Assembly: GCF_023369855.1 (NCBI RefSeq)
Contig: NZ_JAMBPP010000008.1
Span: 62,001 to 126,000 of the forward strand
Reading direction: 5' to 3'
Length of the DNA stretch: 64,000 nt
Origin: Actinotalea alkalitolerans
GTDB taxonomy: Bacteria > Actinomycetota > Actinomycetes > Actinomycetales > Cellulomonadaceae
The position numbers and the translations under genes are program-made. Below are positions 49,950 through 58,570 of this stretch, one piece after another. The notes under the pieces were generated by a model. That model was not told where the DNA came from, searched no databases, and worked only from the letters and a program-made list of their open reading frames with translations. Numbering within the stretch: the first letter of the stretch is position 1; every line of letters begins with the position of its first letter.

Positions 49950-51425
49950 GTGCCCAGGTTCGAGCAGTTCCGCCTCCCCGACGCCGGTGAAGGCCTGACC
50001 GAGGCCGAGATCGTCGCGTGGCACGTGGCGGTGGGCGACACCGTGGAGATCAACCAGCCGATCCTGGAGATCGAGACCGCCAAGTCACTGGTCGAGCTGC
50101 CCTGCCCCTTCGCCGGGGTGGTCACCGAGCTGCTCGCCGAGCCCGGCACCACGGTCGAGGTCGGCACGGCGATCATCACCATCGACACCGACCCCGGCGG
50201 GGACCCCGCCGAGCCGGGTGGCACGTCCGGGGCGGCGTCGTCCGCCGGCACCGGCACCTCGTCCGACGGCGCTCCCTCGGCCGACGACGAGCCCAGCGGT
50301 GCGGTGCTCGTCGGCTACGGGGTCGCGGGCCACAGCGCGAGCCGCCGTCCCCGCCGGGCCGCCGACGTCCCGGTCGCCGTCCAGGAGGCTCCCGCGCAGG
50401 AGGCTCCCCCGCGCGACACGCCCGCACCGGCGCCCGCGACACCGGCACCCGCCCCGAGAGCCGCCTCCGCGCCGGCCCCCGCCGCCACGTCCCCCGCGGG
50501 GCAGCCCGCGCGCGCCACCACACCGGTGCTGGCCAAGCCGCCGGTCCGCAAGCTCGCCAAGGACCTCGGGGTCGACCTGGACACCGTCTCGCCGAGCGGA
50601 CCCGGCGGCATCGTGACCCGCGAGGACGTCGTGGCCCGCTCGCGGGACAACCAGCCGCAGGCCCTGGCCACCTACGTCGGGGACGACCAGCCCTGGCTCG
50701 CCTCGGGCACCGTCGCCGACGACGGACGCACCACCCGCGTCCCGGTCAAGTCGGTGCGCAAGCGGACCGCCGAGGCGATGGTCGCGAGCGCCTTCACCGC
50801 CCCGCACGTCTCGGTGTTCCACACCGTCGACGTGACCAAGACGATGCGTCTGGTCGCGCGGCTGCGCGAGGACCGGGAGTTCGCCGACGTCCGGGTCACC
50901 CCGCTGCTGATCGCGATGAAGGCGTTGCTCATCGCGGTCAACCGGCACCCCGAGGTCAACGCGAGCTGGCAGGACGAGACCCAGGAGATCGTCTACAAGC
51001 ACTACGTGAACCTGGGGATCGCGGCGCAGACCCCGCGAGGTCTGATCGTGCCGAACATCAAGGACGCCCACCGCCGCTCGCTGCACGACCTCGCCGTCGC
51101 GCTCGCCGACCTGACGGCCACCGCCCGCGCGGGCCGCACCACGCCGTCGGACATGACCGACGGCACCATCACGGTGACCAACGTGGGGGTGTTCGGCATC
51201 GACACCGGCACCCCGATCCTCAACCCCGGGGAGTCGGCGATCCTGGCCTTCGGGGCGATCCGGCAGCAGCCCTGGGTGCACAAGGGCAAGATCCGGGTGC
51301 GTCACGTCACCCAGCTCGCGCTCTCCTTCGACCACCGGCTGATCGACGGCGGGCTGGGCTCACGGCTGCTGGCGGACGTCGCAGCGGTCCTGGAGGAGCC
51401 GGGCCAGGGCCTGGTCTGGAGCTGA
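49950..51425 (+). CDS. bkdC: Dihydrolipoamide acyltransferase (E2) of the 2-oxoacid dehydrogenase complex
   Basis: The 491-residue protein has one lipoyl domain with lipoyl-Lys in EIETAKSLVELP (about 45), a long Ala/Pro linker (about 95-190), and an E1/E3-binding domain (VRKLAKDLGVDLDTVSPSG, about 195-225). The catalytic acyltransferase domain carries SFDHRLIDGGLGSRLL with the active His near 460. GTG 49950 follows GGAG. No E3 (lipoamide dehydrogenase) gene is present, so E3 must be shared from elsewhere. Confidence 0.93.
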   Translation: MPRFEQFRLPDAGEGLTEAEIVAWHVAVGDTVEINQPILEIETAKSLVELPCPFAGVVTELLAEPGTTVEVGTAIITIDTDPGGDPAEPGGTSGAASSAGTGTSSDGAPSADDEPSGAVLVGYGVAGHSASRRPRRAADVPVAVQEAPAQEAPPRDTPAPAPATPAPAPRAASAPAPAATSPAGQPARATTPVLAKPPVRKLAKDLGVDLDTVSPSGPGGIVTREDVVARSRDNQPQALATYVGDDQPWLASGTVADDGRTTRVPVKSVRKRTAEAMVASAFTAPHVSVFHTVDVTKTMRLVARLREDREFADVRVTPLLIAMKALLIAVNRHPEVNASWQDETQEIVYKHYVNLGIAAQTPRGLIVPNIKDAHRRSLHDLAVALADLTATARAGRTTPSDMTDGTITVTNVGVFGIDTGTPILNPGESAILAFGAIRQQPWVHKGKIRVRHVTQLALSFDHRLIDGGLGSRLLADVAAVLEEPGQGLVWS

Positions 51426-51578
51426 GGTCGCCGGGCCGCGACGCCGACGGCCGCCGGCCTCGGGTGTGCGAGAAAACCGGGCGAACCCTCCCATAGCACC
51501 CGCGGTCGACGCTACTGTGCCCCCGTGACAGTTCTCCGTGACCTCCCCGCCGTGCAGGTCACCCGCAGGGGAGACGAC

Positions 51579-52136
51579 ATGATCGACCAGACGAGGCTCG
51601 ACAACGCCGGGTTCCTGGCCGCCCTGCACAAGCTTCCGCCCTACGACGGCATCACCTTCCGTGGGCTCGCGCGCAGCGAACCGGCACCCTCGATGGTCGC
51701 CGCGGCCGCCGGGGTGATGGCCAGCTCCCACAGCGCCCGGGTGGCGACCGAGAACTTCACCTGCTCCACGGTCCTGGCGGTGCTCAACCGCTCGGGCCGG
51801 GACATCTCCTCCTTCTCGCCTCATCCCGACGAGCAGGAGGTCGTGCTGCGACCGGGCTCGGTCTGGCGTCCGCTGACCACCCTGCGCCTGCGGGACCCCG
51901 ACCTCGAGGTGAGGATCCTCGAGGAGCTCGACGTGACCGGGGTGATCCACCCTCCGGTGGCATGGGGCACCACGGTCGAGGAGGTCGTGCGCCGGGTCAC
52001 CCGCGCGATCCACAACGCGGGCGACGACGATCCCGTCCCGGTTCGCCTGGTCGGCAAGTTCGCCGGGCCCTGGGTGACCTCGTTGCCCATGCCGGCGCAG
52101 CCCGAGCCGCGGATGCGGCTGCACCGCCTGGTCTGA
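51579..52136 (+). CDS. Putative ADP-ribosyltransferase fold protein (R-S-E class)
   Basis: The 185-residue protein is usually the kind left as hypothetical, but its order of motifs fits arginine-type mono-ADP-ribosyltransferases. YDGITFRGL carries the NAD-binding Arg28, ASSHSARVA supplies the S-x-S strand near 49-52, and SGRDISSFSPHPDEQEVVL ends in the E-x-E pair Glu85/Glu87, followed by RPGSVW. It would transfer ADP-ribose from NAD+ to a protein or small molecule. No signal peptide is present, so it acts inside the cell unless exported otherwise. ATG 51579 has AGGGGAG; a GTG at 51525 with TACTGT 6 bp upstream would add 18 residues as a leaderless start. No antitoxin-like neighbour is seen. 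Confidence 0.65.
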   Translation: MIDQTRLDNAGFLAALHKLPPYDGITFRGLARSEPAPSMVAAAAGVMASSHSARVATENFTCSTVLAVLNRSGRDISSFSPHPDEQEVVLRPGSVWRPLTTLRLRDPDLEVRILEELDVTGVIHPPVAWGTTVEEVVRRVTRAIHNAGDDDPVPVRLVGKFAGPWVTSLPMPAQPEPRMRLHRLV

Positions 52137-52164
52137 GGCCGCCCCCTGCTGGCCCGGGACCATG

Positions 52165-52196
52165 TCGTCCGGGACCGACCTCGTCCGGGACCGACC
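52165..52196. repeat. 16-bp perfect tandem repeat before the CopD-CtaG gene
   Basis: TCGTCCGGGACCGACC occurs at 52165-52180 and 52181-52196. The putative -10 TAGGCT (52209-52214) of the next gene follows immediately, with GTG 6 bp further, so the repeat occupies the -35 region. Confidence 0.75.
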
Positions 52197-52220
52197 TGCG
52201 CGTCGCCGTAGGCTGGGTCG

Positions 52221-54248
52221 GTGCCCGAGCAGAGCGTGACCACCCCCCGCCCGCTCGCGGTCGCAGCGGTCGTGGGCGTGGTGGTCGTCGGTGTCCTGGC
52301 GGCCGTGGCCGGGGTCGCGTACTCCGGGGCGGCGCTGCCCTCGGTGATCCTGGACCCCGGGGGCGTGGTGCGCTGGGGGCTCCCGGTGGTGACGGTCGTC
52401 GCCGAGCTCGCCGCCTCGGTGAGCCTGGGCGCCCTCGTGCTGGCCGCGTTCGTCCTGCCGCGTGGCACCGGACGCACCCCGTCGGACGGGCGTGCCTGGC
52501 CTGCGGTGATGGTCGTGGCCTCGGTTGCCGCGGGCACGTGGGCGGTCACCGGGGTGGTGCACCTGGTGCTGACCTACGGCAGCGTCACCGGCAGCGCCGT
52601 CGGCGGCCCGACGTTCGGCTCGGAGCTCGGCCTGTTCGTGGCGTCGGTGTCGCTGGGGCGCACGCTGCTGGGGATCATCGTCGTGGCCGCCGTCACGTGT
52701 GCCCTCGCACTGCTGGTGACCTCGCCGGTCGGGGCCCTGGGCACCGCGCTGTTCGCCGGGGTCGCGCTCGCGATGCAGTCCCAGACCGGGCACGCCGCGG
52801 GCAGCGTGAGTCACGACCTCAGCATCTCCTCGATGTTCCTGCACCTGGGGGGCGCCGCGACCTGGATCGGTGGCCTCGCGGCCCTAGCCCTGGTCGCCCA
52901 CCGGCTGGGGCCCGACCTCGCGCCCGCGGTGGCCCGCTACTCGCCCGTGGCGGCCTGGTGCTTCGTGGCCGTGGCGGTCTCGGGGACGGTCAACGCCGCG
53001 ATCCGGGTCGGTGGGCTCGAGGGCCTGACGACGACCTACGGCTCCCTCGTGGTGGTCAAGGTCGTGCTGTTCTGCGGGCTCGGGCTGCTGGGGCTGGCGC
53101 ACCGACGTGCCGTCATCCCCCGGCTGGTGGCACGGACCGGCTCGCTCGAGCCGGGTGCGGCCACCCGCGCACCGTGGCTGTTCTGGCGGCTGGTCGCGGT
53201 CGAGCTGGCCCTGATGGGCGCCGTCTCGGGGGTCGCGGTCGCACTGTCCAGCACCGCCCCGCCCGTTCCGCAGCTCCCCGTGGGTGAGCTGACCCCTGCG
53301 GAGATCGTCACCGGGCACCCGCTGCCCCCGGCGCCGACCGTCGAGCTGTGGCTGACGAGCTTCCGCTGGGACCTGATCCCGGCCCTGGGCTGCCTGGCTG
53401 GTGCGGTGGTCTACCTGCGCTGGGTGCGGCGGCTGCGGCGGCGCGGCGACCGGTGGCCGGTGGGTCGCACGCTGTCGGCGCTGACCGGTCTGGTGCTGCT
53501 GGCGTGGACCACGTCGGGCGGGCCGGCGGTCTACGGGCACGTCCTGTTCAGCGCCCACATGATCCAGCACATGGTGCTGGTGATGATCGTGCCGATCTTC
53601 ATCGTGCTCTCGGCGCCGGTGACCCTCGCGGCGCGCGCCCTGCCCGCTCGGCTGGACGGCTCGCGCGGACCACGCGAGTGGATCCTCGGGCTGGTCCACT
53701 CGCGGTGGGCCATGTTCTTCGCCCACCCCGTGGTCGCCGCGGTGAACTTCGCCGGCTCGATGATCGTCTTCTACTACACGGTGCTGTTCGAGCTGTCCCT
53801 GACGACGTACATCGGGCACCTGGGAATGATCGCGCACTTCTCGGTGGCCGGGTACCTGTTCGTCAACGCCCTGGTCGGCATCGACCCGGGGCCCCAGCGT
53901 CCCGGCTACCCCGTGCGCATGCTCCTGCTCTTCGCGACCATGGCCTTCCACGCCTTCTTCGGGGTCGCGCTGGTGAGCGCCGAGACCCTGCTGGTCCCCG
54001 AGTGGTTCGGGCTGCTGGGTCGCCCGTGGGGCCCCTCGGCGATCGCCGACCAGCAGACCGGCGGGGCGATCGCTTGGGGGATCAGCGAGCTGCCGATGCT
54101 CGCCCTGGCGATCGTGCTGGCCCTCGCGTGGACCCGTGACGACGAGCGCACCGCACGGCGGCGTGACCGGGCCGCCGACCGGGACGGCGACGCGGACCTC
54201 ACCGAGTACAACGCGATGCTGACCCGCCTCGGTGACCGGGACGCCTGA
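52221..54248 (+). CDS. CopD-CtaG fusion: copper resistance / cytochrome c oxidase assembly membrane protein
   Basis: The 675-residue protein has about sixteen helices. The N-terminal half (to about 330) contains a CopD-like domain with MQSQTGHAAG and SISSMFLHLGGAATWIGGL. The C-terminal half (about 395-630) is a caa3-type CtaG domain with HVLFSAHMIQHMVLVMIVPIF, FFAHPVVAAVNF and HLGMIAHFSVAGYLFVN. Histidines in both halves fit copper handling for the CuA/CuB sites of oxidase. This fusion is common in actinobacteria. GTG 52221 has TAGGCT 6 bp upstream (leaderless type). Confidence 0.9.
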   Translation: MPEQSVTTPRPLAVAAVVGVVVVGVLAAVAGVAYSGAALPSVILDPGGVVRWGLPVVTVVAELAASVSLGALVLAAFVLPRGTGRTPSDGRAWPAVMVVASVAAGTWAVTGVVHLVLTYGSVTGSAVGGPTFGSELGLFVASVSLGRTLLGIIVVAAVTCALALLVTSPVGALGTALFAGVALAMQSQTGHAAGSVSHDLSISSMFLHLGGAATWIGGLAALALVAHRLGPDLAPAVARYSPVAAWCFVAVAVSGTVNAAIRVGGLEGLTTTYGSLVVVKVVLFCGLGLLGLAHRRAVIPRLVARTGSLEPGAATRAPWLFWRLVAVELALMGAVSGVAVALSSTAPPVPQLPVGELTPAEIVTGHPLPPAPTVELWLTSFRWDLIPALGCLAGAVVYLRWVRRLRRRGDRWPVGRTLSALTGLVLLAWTTSGGPAVYGHVLFSAHMIQHMVLVMIVPIFIVLSAPVTLAARALPARLDGSRGPREWILGLVHSRWAMFFAHPVVAAVNFAGSMIVFYYTVLFELSLTTYIGHLGMIAHFSVAGYLFVNALVGIDPGPQRPGYPVRMLLLFATMAFHAFFGVALVSAETLLVPEWFGLLGRPWGPSAIADQQTGGAIAWGISELPMLALAIVLALAWTRDDERTARRRDRAADRDGDADLTEYNAMLTRLGDRDA

Positions 54249-54357
54249 CCGCCGTCGGCCCGCCTTCACCCCCTCTCAACAGGCGGGACCGGTCGATCTT
54301 CGCCATGCTCGGGGCGTATCGGACGGTTCACCCGTCCCTGGAGAAGGAGACACGACC

Positions 54358-54588
54358 ATGGGAATCGGAAGCGGAATCTTCCTGATCGTGATCGGCGCGA
54401 TCCTCGCGTTCGCCATCGCACCCGACACCTGGGAGGTGGTGAACCTCAACGTGGTGGGCTACATCTGCATCGGCGCCGGGATCCTCGCCCTCATCCTGGG
54501 CCTGATCTACAACCAGCAGCGTGCGAACACGAGCCACCGTGAGGTCACCGAGCACTACGACGACCGCCGGCCCCCGCCCGCCGTCTGA
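54358..54588 (+). CDS. Small two-helix membrane protein (DUF6458-like)
   Basis: The 76-residue product begins MGIGSGIFLIVIGAILAFAI, has a second helix VVGYICIGAGILALILGLIY with a Trp-Glu-Val-Val-Asn-Leu-Asn turn between, and ends in a hydrophilic tail (HREVTEHYDDRRPPP). The pattern matches the conserved actinobacterial DUF6458 group. A very strong GGAGAAGGAG site precedes the ATG, suggesting high expression. Function is unknown. Confidence 0.82.
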   Translation: MGIGSGIFLIVIGAILAFAIAPDTWEVVNLNVVGYICIGAGILALILGLIYNQQRANTSHREVTEHYDDRRPPPAV

Positions 54589-54611
54589 GCAGCGCCCGCA
54601 CCTCGCACGTC

Positions 54612-54649
54612 ACGGACCGCCCGCACCCACCTGGGTGCGGGCGGTCCGT
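54612..54649. terminator. Bidirectional terminator, 18-bp perfect stem
   Basis: Arms 54612-54629 and 54632-54649 are perfectly complementary over 18 bp, so the tip will open to a slightly larger loop. It lies between two convergent genes, 23 bp after one stop and 46 bp from the other. No T-run is present. Confidence 0.75.
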
Positions 54650-54694
54650 CGTGTCACCGGCGCCGCGCGCACGCAGCTGGTCCCGTGCCGAGGT

Positions 54695-55486
54695 TCAGGC
54701 CGGGACGGAGAGCCCCTGCAGCCAGGTCTGCCACGCGGGCTCCTCGCGTCGCACGTAGTCCGCGGCGTCGGCCGAGAACAGGTACGCCCGCACGCCGGCC
54801 GTCGTCGTGCCCTCGCCCTCGCCGTACGTGTAGACGGTGAGCATCCCGGGCACCGGGGCGGTGAGCCGGACCAGCGCCTGCCGCTCGCCGACCCGTTCGA
54901 GCGTGCCGGTGACACCGCGTGCCTCGACCGTCGTGCCCTCGTCGTCGAGCCCGAGCGTGTCACGCAGGGTCGACCAGAGTGCCTCGGGGGTGCCGGGGTA
55001 GGAGGCGCTCGCCTCGAGCTGTGTGGCCTGCTGGCCGGGGAAGTGCGACAGGTAGAGGCGCAGGTTGTCGAAGAACGGCATCCAGCTGGAGCCCATGTCG
55101 TCCCACCACTCCTGCTCCCAGTCGGCGCCGGTCCCGAACCCGCTGCTGGTGACACGCACGACGCAGGTGCCACCGGACTGCGCCTCGACGACGAACTCCG
55201 AGGTCAGCGGGCTGAGCGAGTCCGGGTCCTTGCCCATGAGGGCGGCCCAGTCCTCCTGGTAGGCGATGCGGCGCGGCGGGTCCCAGCCGGTGACCTGGCC
55301 GTCCGAGCCCATCTCGGGGCCCATGGAGAAGTGCAGGGCGCCGCCCTCGCGCTCCTCCATCTCGGTCGGCAGGAACCAGGCGCTCATGCCGGTGGCGGTG
55401 GCGACGGCCTGCCAGACCTGCTCGGGGGTTCCCGGTACCTCGACGCTGAACTCCAGGCGGTACGGGACGTTCGGTGTCGCGCTCAT
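54695..55486 (-). CDS. SRPBCC (START-like/AHSA1) domain protein
   Basis: The 263-residue protein has an N-terminal AHSA1-type domain (FSVEVPGTPEQVWQAVATATGMSAWFLP, YQEDW, VRVTSSGFG, about 8-150). A second, shorter SRPBCC-like half follows (EASASYPGTPEALWSTLRDTL, about 160-255). These domains bind hydrophobic ligands. It is translated with the ArsR regulator upstream through a 4-base overlap, a frequent ArsR-SRPBCC pairing. Ligand unknown. Confidence 0.85.
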   Translation of the reverse strand: MSATPNVPYRLEFSVEVPGTPEQVWQAVATATGMSAWFLPTEMEEREGGALHFSMGPEMGSDGQVTGWDPPRRIAYQEDWAALMGKDPDSLSPLTSEFVVEAQSGGTCVVRVTSSGFGTGADWEQEWWDDMGSSWMPFFDNLRLYLSHFPGQQATQLEASASYPGTPEALWSTLRDTLGLDDEGTTVEARGVTGTLERVGERQALVRLTAPVPGMLTVYTYGEGEGTTTAGVRAYLFSADAADYVRREEPAWQTWLQGLSVPA

Positions 55487-56061
55487 GAGCTCTCCTCAGG
55501 AAGTGGGTGGGCGGCGACGACGAGCCGGTGGGGGCGCCCGTCGTCGTGGTGGTAGCGAGCGGCCAGGTCGAGCACCGCAGCGGTCAGGTCGTCCGCGAAG
55601 GCAGCCCGGTCGGCCGCCGAACGGAAGCCGATCTGGGTGTCGATGGTCAGCGTCGGCAGACGCTTGCCCGAGGTGCCTGCGCGGCGTGCCAGGGTGCCGA
55701 CCTCGCGCACCAGACGGCCGGCCAGCGCGACGAGGTAGCCCGCCGACAGGTGGTCGGCGTTGGCGTCCGGGTCGGCCGCGGACGCGCTGACCGCCGCGGG
55801 GGAGACGACGTACGACGCCGCCGACGCCTGGAGCACCCGCTCGGTCAGCCCGCCGTGCCGACGCTCCTCGGACAGCTCCACCAGGCCGTGCGCCTCGAGC
55901 GCCTTGAGGTGGTAGTTGACCTTCTGACGCGCGATGCCGACCCGGGCGGAGAGACCGGCGGCGGAGGCCGGGACGGCCAGCTCGCCGAGCAGCCGTGCCC
56001 GGACCGGATCCAGCGCGGCGGCGGACGCCTCCACGCTCTCGATGACCTCGACGTCCTGCAT
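55483..56061 (-). CDS. ArsR family winged-helix transcriptional regulator
   Basis: The 192-residue regulator has its DNA-binding domain in the first 80 residues (LDPVRARLLGELAVPASAAGLSARVGI-type helices, then VNYHLKALEAHGLVEL). A ligand-binding-like C-terminal half follows. The metal cysteines of classical ArsR are absent, so it probably senses something else. It is coupled to the SRPBCC gene and preceded by a TTGACAA-N6-TTGTCAA dyad 16 bp upstream, which suggests autoregulation. Confidence 0.88.
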   Translation of the reverse strand: MQDVEVIESVEASAAALDPVRARLLGELAVPASAAGLSARVGIARQKVNYHLKALEAHGLVELSEERRHGGLTERVLQASAASYVVSPAAVSASAADPDANADHLSAGYLVALAGRLVREVGTLARRAGTSGKRLPTLTIDTQIGFRSAADRAAFADDLTAAVLDLAARYHHDDGRPHRLVVAAHPLPEESS

Positions 56062-56076
56062 GACGCCACCGTGCCA

Positions 56077-56096
56077 TTGACAAGAAATGTTGTCAA
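56077..56096. promoter_or_regulatory. Operator of the ArsR/SRPBCC operon
   Basis: TTGACAA (56077-56083) and TTGTCAA (56090-56096) form a 7-bp dyad with a 6-bp A/T-rich spacer, 16 bp upstream of the start codon. One arm also resembles a -35 box, so a bound repressor would occlude the polymerase. Confidence 0.7.
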
Positions 56097-56158
56097 GGCA
56101 TGCGCGTCACCGCCCAGGAGGGCATCGCGGCGCCGAGATCGGGCGTGTGCGCGGGCGG

Positions 56159-57019
56159 TCAGGCGTCGAGGATGCCGCGGATGATGCTGTCCCCCGAGTG
56201 GGCCGGGTCGCCGTCGTAGGGCTCGTCGGAGACGTCGACGACGGCGAAGTCCGCCAGGTCGAGGTCCGTCGGGATGCTGAACCGGCCCTCGGCCCCCTCG
56301 AGCACCCCGAGGCTGACGAGGCGGGTCACCTCGCGGTCGATGAGCCACACCTCGCGATACCCCTCGAGGTCCTCACCGCCCTCGAGGCTCAGCACGAGCT
56401 CGCGGGTGCCGTCGGCGGCCTCCACGACGGTGGCCTCACCGGTGGCCGCCCAGCCGGGCAGCGGGTCCAGGGTCGTGCTGGCGAGCACCTGGCTGGTGTC
56501 CGGGTCGTCCTGACCGGCCCACCACGCCCCACCGACCCCGCCCAGCACGAGCCCGGCGGCTGCCGCCGAGGCGACCCACGGTCCCCGGCGGCGACGCAGC
56601 GGCACCACGGGGGCCAGGCCGCCCGGTGCGCCGTCCACCTCCGGTGCGCTGCTCGGCGCGGAGCCGGCACCCGTGGAGAGGTCGTCAGGCCCGGGGGCCC
56701 GGTGTCGTCCAGGGGTCGCCTCGACCGTGGCCGGGTCCGTGGTGGGGACCTCCGCGAGGTGGGGGCCCGTGGACCCGCCGTCGGGAAGGAGCCCCGGGGT
56801 CAGGTCGAGCTCGGCGCGGATCCGCTCCCAGACGGCCAGGGGCGGCGTGACCAGGCTGTCGGCGGCGGTCGCCGACCGGCCGACGGCCACCGCTGCCGTC
56901 AGGGTCGCCACCTCGTCGGAGCACGCGGCGCAGAGGGCGAGGTGCTCACGATCGGTGTCGCTCAGGGGTTCGCCCAGCGCGGTCAGCGCGAGGGCCTCCG
57001 GGTCAACGTGTTCCACCAT
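56159..57019 (-). CDS. rskA: Anti-sigma factor (RskA-like)
   Basis: The 286-residue protein has an N-terminal ZAS-type motif (His26-x3-Cys30-x2-Cys33 in HLALCAAC) that holds the sigma factor. One membrane helix lies at about 147-168 ([22 protein letters not shown]). An extracytoplasmic anti-sigma-K domain follows ([22 protein letters not shown]). A Pro/Ser/Ala linker precedes the helix. The start overlaps the sigma factor 3' end by 17 bases. Release would follow regulated proteolysis, as in SigK/RskA of mycobacteria. Confidence 0.9.
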   Translation of the reverse strand: MVEHVDPEALALTALGEPLSDTDREHLALCAACSDEVATLTAAVAVGRSATAADSLVTPPLAVWERIRAELDLTPGLLPDGGSTGPHLAEVPTTDPATVEATPGRHRAPGPDDLSTGAGSAPSSAPEVDGAPGGLAPVVPLRRRRGPWVASAAAAGLVLGGVGGAWWAGQDDPDTSQVLASTTLDPLPGWAATGEATVVEAADGTRELVLSLEGGEDLEGYREVWLIDREVTRLVSLGVLEGAEGRFSIPTDLDLADFAVVDVSDEPYDGDPAHSGDSIIRGILDA

Positions 57020-57656
57020 CCACCTCCAACCGGTCTCGCAGGCGCAGCAGGCTGCGTCTGATGTGGCTCTTGACGGTCCCGAGCGGCAGCTCGAGCCGCT
57101 GGGAGATCTGGTCGTGCGTGAGGTCCTCGTAGAAGGCGAGGGCCATGATCGTGCGCTGGGGTTCCCCCAGCCGGGTCAGCTCGTCGGTCACCGTCAGCCG
57201 GTCGGCGACGGACGCCGTCTCGGGCTCGGGTGCGGGGCCGGTCGTCGTGGCCACCGCGAGCTCGTTGCGTCGGTCGCGCGCCCGCCGCGCGTGCACGTCC
57301 GCGATGGCGTTCCGGGCGATGCCGGTGAGCCAGGCAGGCAGCGGGGACCGGTCGGGGTCGAAGCCGTGGCGACCGCGCCAGGCGCTGACGAACACCTGCT
57401 GGGTGACGTCCTCGGCGTCGGTCACGTCACGCAGCGAACGCAGGGCGAGGGTGTGCACGAAGGCCGACCAGCGACGGTACGCCTCGGCGAGGGCCGTCTC
57501 GTCGCCGGCACGGAAGGCCTGTCCCAGGACGTCGTCCTCCCAGGTGACCGGCGCGCGCAGCGAGGAGGTGCGCGGGGGCGTGGACAGCGGGCTCCTCCTC
57601 TGCCGTGTCGGGCCGGGGGATGCCGGCGGTCGGGTCAGGGTCAGTGCGACCATCAT
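57003..57656 (-). CDS. sigK: ECF RNA polymerase sigma factor (SigK-like)
   Basis: The 217-residue sigma factor has region 2 at about 45-115 ([31 protein letters not shown]) and region 4 at about 155-208 ([37 protein letters not shown]). The N-terminal 35 residues are Pro/Ser/Arg-rich and possibly not all translated; start uncertain. Partner anti-sigma follows directly and a class F sortase precedes it by a 4-base overlap. It likely drives this locus and the DUF4397 gene at 58571. Confidence 0.9.
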   Translation of the reverse strand: MMVALTLTRPPASPGPTRQRRSPLSTPPRTSSLRAPVTWEDDVLGQAFRAGDETALAEAYRRWSAFVHTLALRSLRDVTDAEDVTQQVFVSAWRGRHGFDPDRSPLPAWLTGIARNAIADVHARRARDRRNELAVATTTGPAPEPETASVADRLTVTDELTRLGEPQRTIMALAFYEDLTHDQISQRLELPLGTVKSHIRRSLLRLRDRLEVDGGTR

Positions 57657-58330
57657 CCACCGACTGGCTCGGCGGTGACGATCACGTTGTCGGTGTAGCT
57701 CCGTGCCTCGCGCTGGAAACTACCACCGCAGGTGATCAGCGTGAGGCGGTGGCCGCCCTCGCGCGTGAAGATGTCGTCCCAGGTGACCTCGGGCTTGGCC
57801 AGGGCGACGACCGAGGTCACCGCGTACCGGTGGGTCGTGCCGTCCTCGAGGGTCACGTCCACCAGGTCGCCCTGCGCGAGGTCCTTGAGCCGGGCGAAGG
57901 GGCCCAGGCCGGCCGAGGCGACCGAGTCGACGTGGGCGGCGATCACCGAGGTGCCTTCCTGCTGGCCGGGGGCCGCGCCGAACCGGTACCAGCCGGCGCG
58001 CTCGGCCAGCGGGGGGATCTCCATCTGGCCGTCGTCCTGAACCCCGACGGGGTCGATCGGCAGGTCGATCCCCAGCGCCGGCACCGAGACGGAGACCGGG
58101 GGGACGGGGGCCGAGGCCTCGAGGGCGGCGAGGCTCGAGCTGCGCACCGGGACGTCGACCACGGGCGTCGGGGGTGCTGCCGGGGCGGGCTGCTCAGCAG
58201 GGGCTGAGCTCGCCGCGGGTACGGGGTCGACGGGCGGCTCGGGGGTGGAGCCGCAGGCGGCCAGCGCTGCGACGACGAGGGCCAGCCCGAGGGTGCGGGC
58301 GGTCTCGCGGCGGCGGTGGGTCGTCGACAT
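57653..58330 (-). CDS. Class F sortase, lipoprotein-type signal
   Basis: The 225-residue transpeptidase has a signal peptide with lipobox-like LAAC (Cys26), a Pro/Ala-rich spacer and the sortase core. Catalytic residues are His133 (IAAHVDS), Cys201 (LITCGG) and Arg207 or Arg210 (FQREARSY). Class F sortases are actinobacterial and often lie beside DUF4397 proteins and ECF sigma factors, as here. It is coupled to the sigma gene. Its leader carries GAGCACSAC repeats. Confidence 0.92.
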   Translation of the reverse strand: MSTTHRRRETARTLGLALVVAALAACGSTPEPPVDPVPAASSAPAEQPAPAAPPTPVVDVPVRSSSLAALEASAPVPPVSVSVPALGIDLPIDPVGVQDDGQMEIPPLAERAGWYRFGAAPGQQEGTSVIAAHVDSVASAGLGPFARLKDLAQGDLVDVTLEDGTTHRYAVTSVVALAKPEVTWDDIFTREGGHRLTLITCGGSFQREARSYTDNVIVTAEPVGG

Positions 58331-58411
58331 GCGGGGCTCCGGTCGGATCGGTCGTGCTCGGGGTCGTGCGCGGGATGGTGCTCGGCGGGGTGGTGCTGGT
58401 CAGACGCGGAC

Positions 58412-58450
58412 GGGGTGCGGCGCCCTCGGGAAGGAGAGGCGCCGCACCCC
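58412..58450. terminator. Hairpin terminator after the DUF4397 gene
   Basis: GGGGTGCGGCGCC (58412-58424) pairs perfectly with GGCGCCGCACCCC (58438-58450), with a 13-base purine-rich loop. It lies 121 bp beyond the DUF4397 stop and 82 bp before the sortase start, so it should separate the two transcripts. Confidence 0.6.
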
Positions 58451-58467
58451 TGGGACCGGCCGGCCGC

Positions 58468-58488
58468 GTTGTCAGCGGACCTGACAAC
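58468..58488. repeat. Inverted repeat GTTGTCA-N7-TGACAAC
   Basis: A perfect 7-bp dyad with a 7-bp spacer lies between the DUF4397 stop and the hairpin at 58412. A single CTGTCAG follows at 58493-58499. It could be a second terminator part or an operator for the sortase-sigma operon. Confidence 0.5.
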
Positions 58489-58570
58489 GGGGCTGTCAGC
58501 TCCGCTGTGCCGGAGGAACCACCCGGCCGACCGGTCGTTCAGGTGCTCAGCTGTCCAGGTTCGGGCAGGC

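Noticed and set aside
56077-58488. Same regulator binding both the TTGACAA dyad and the GTTGTCA dyad
   Set aside because: The half-sites face opposite ways (TTGACAA...TTGTCAA against TTGTCA...TGACAA) with different spacers, so a common protein is unlikely.
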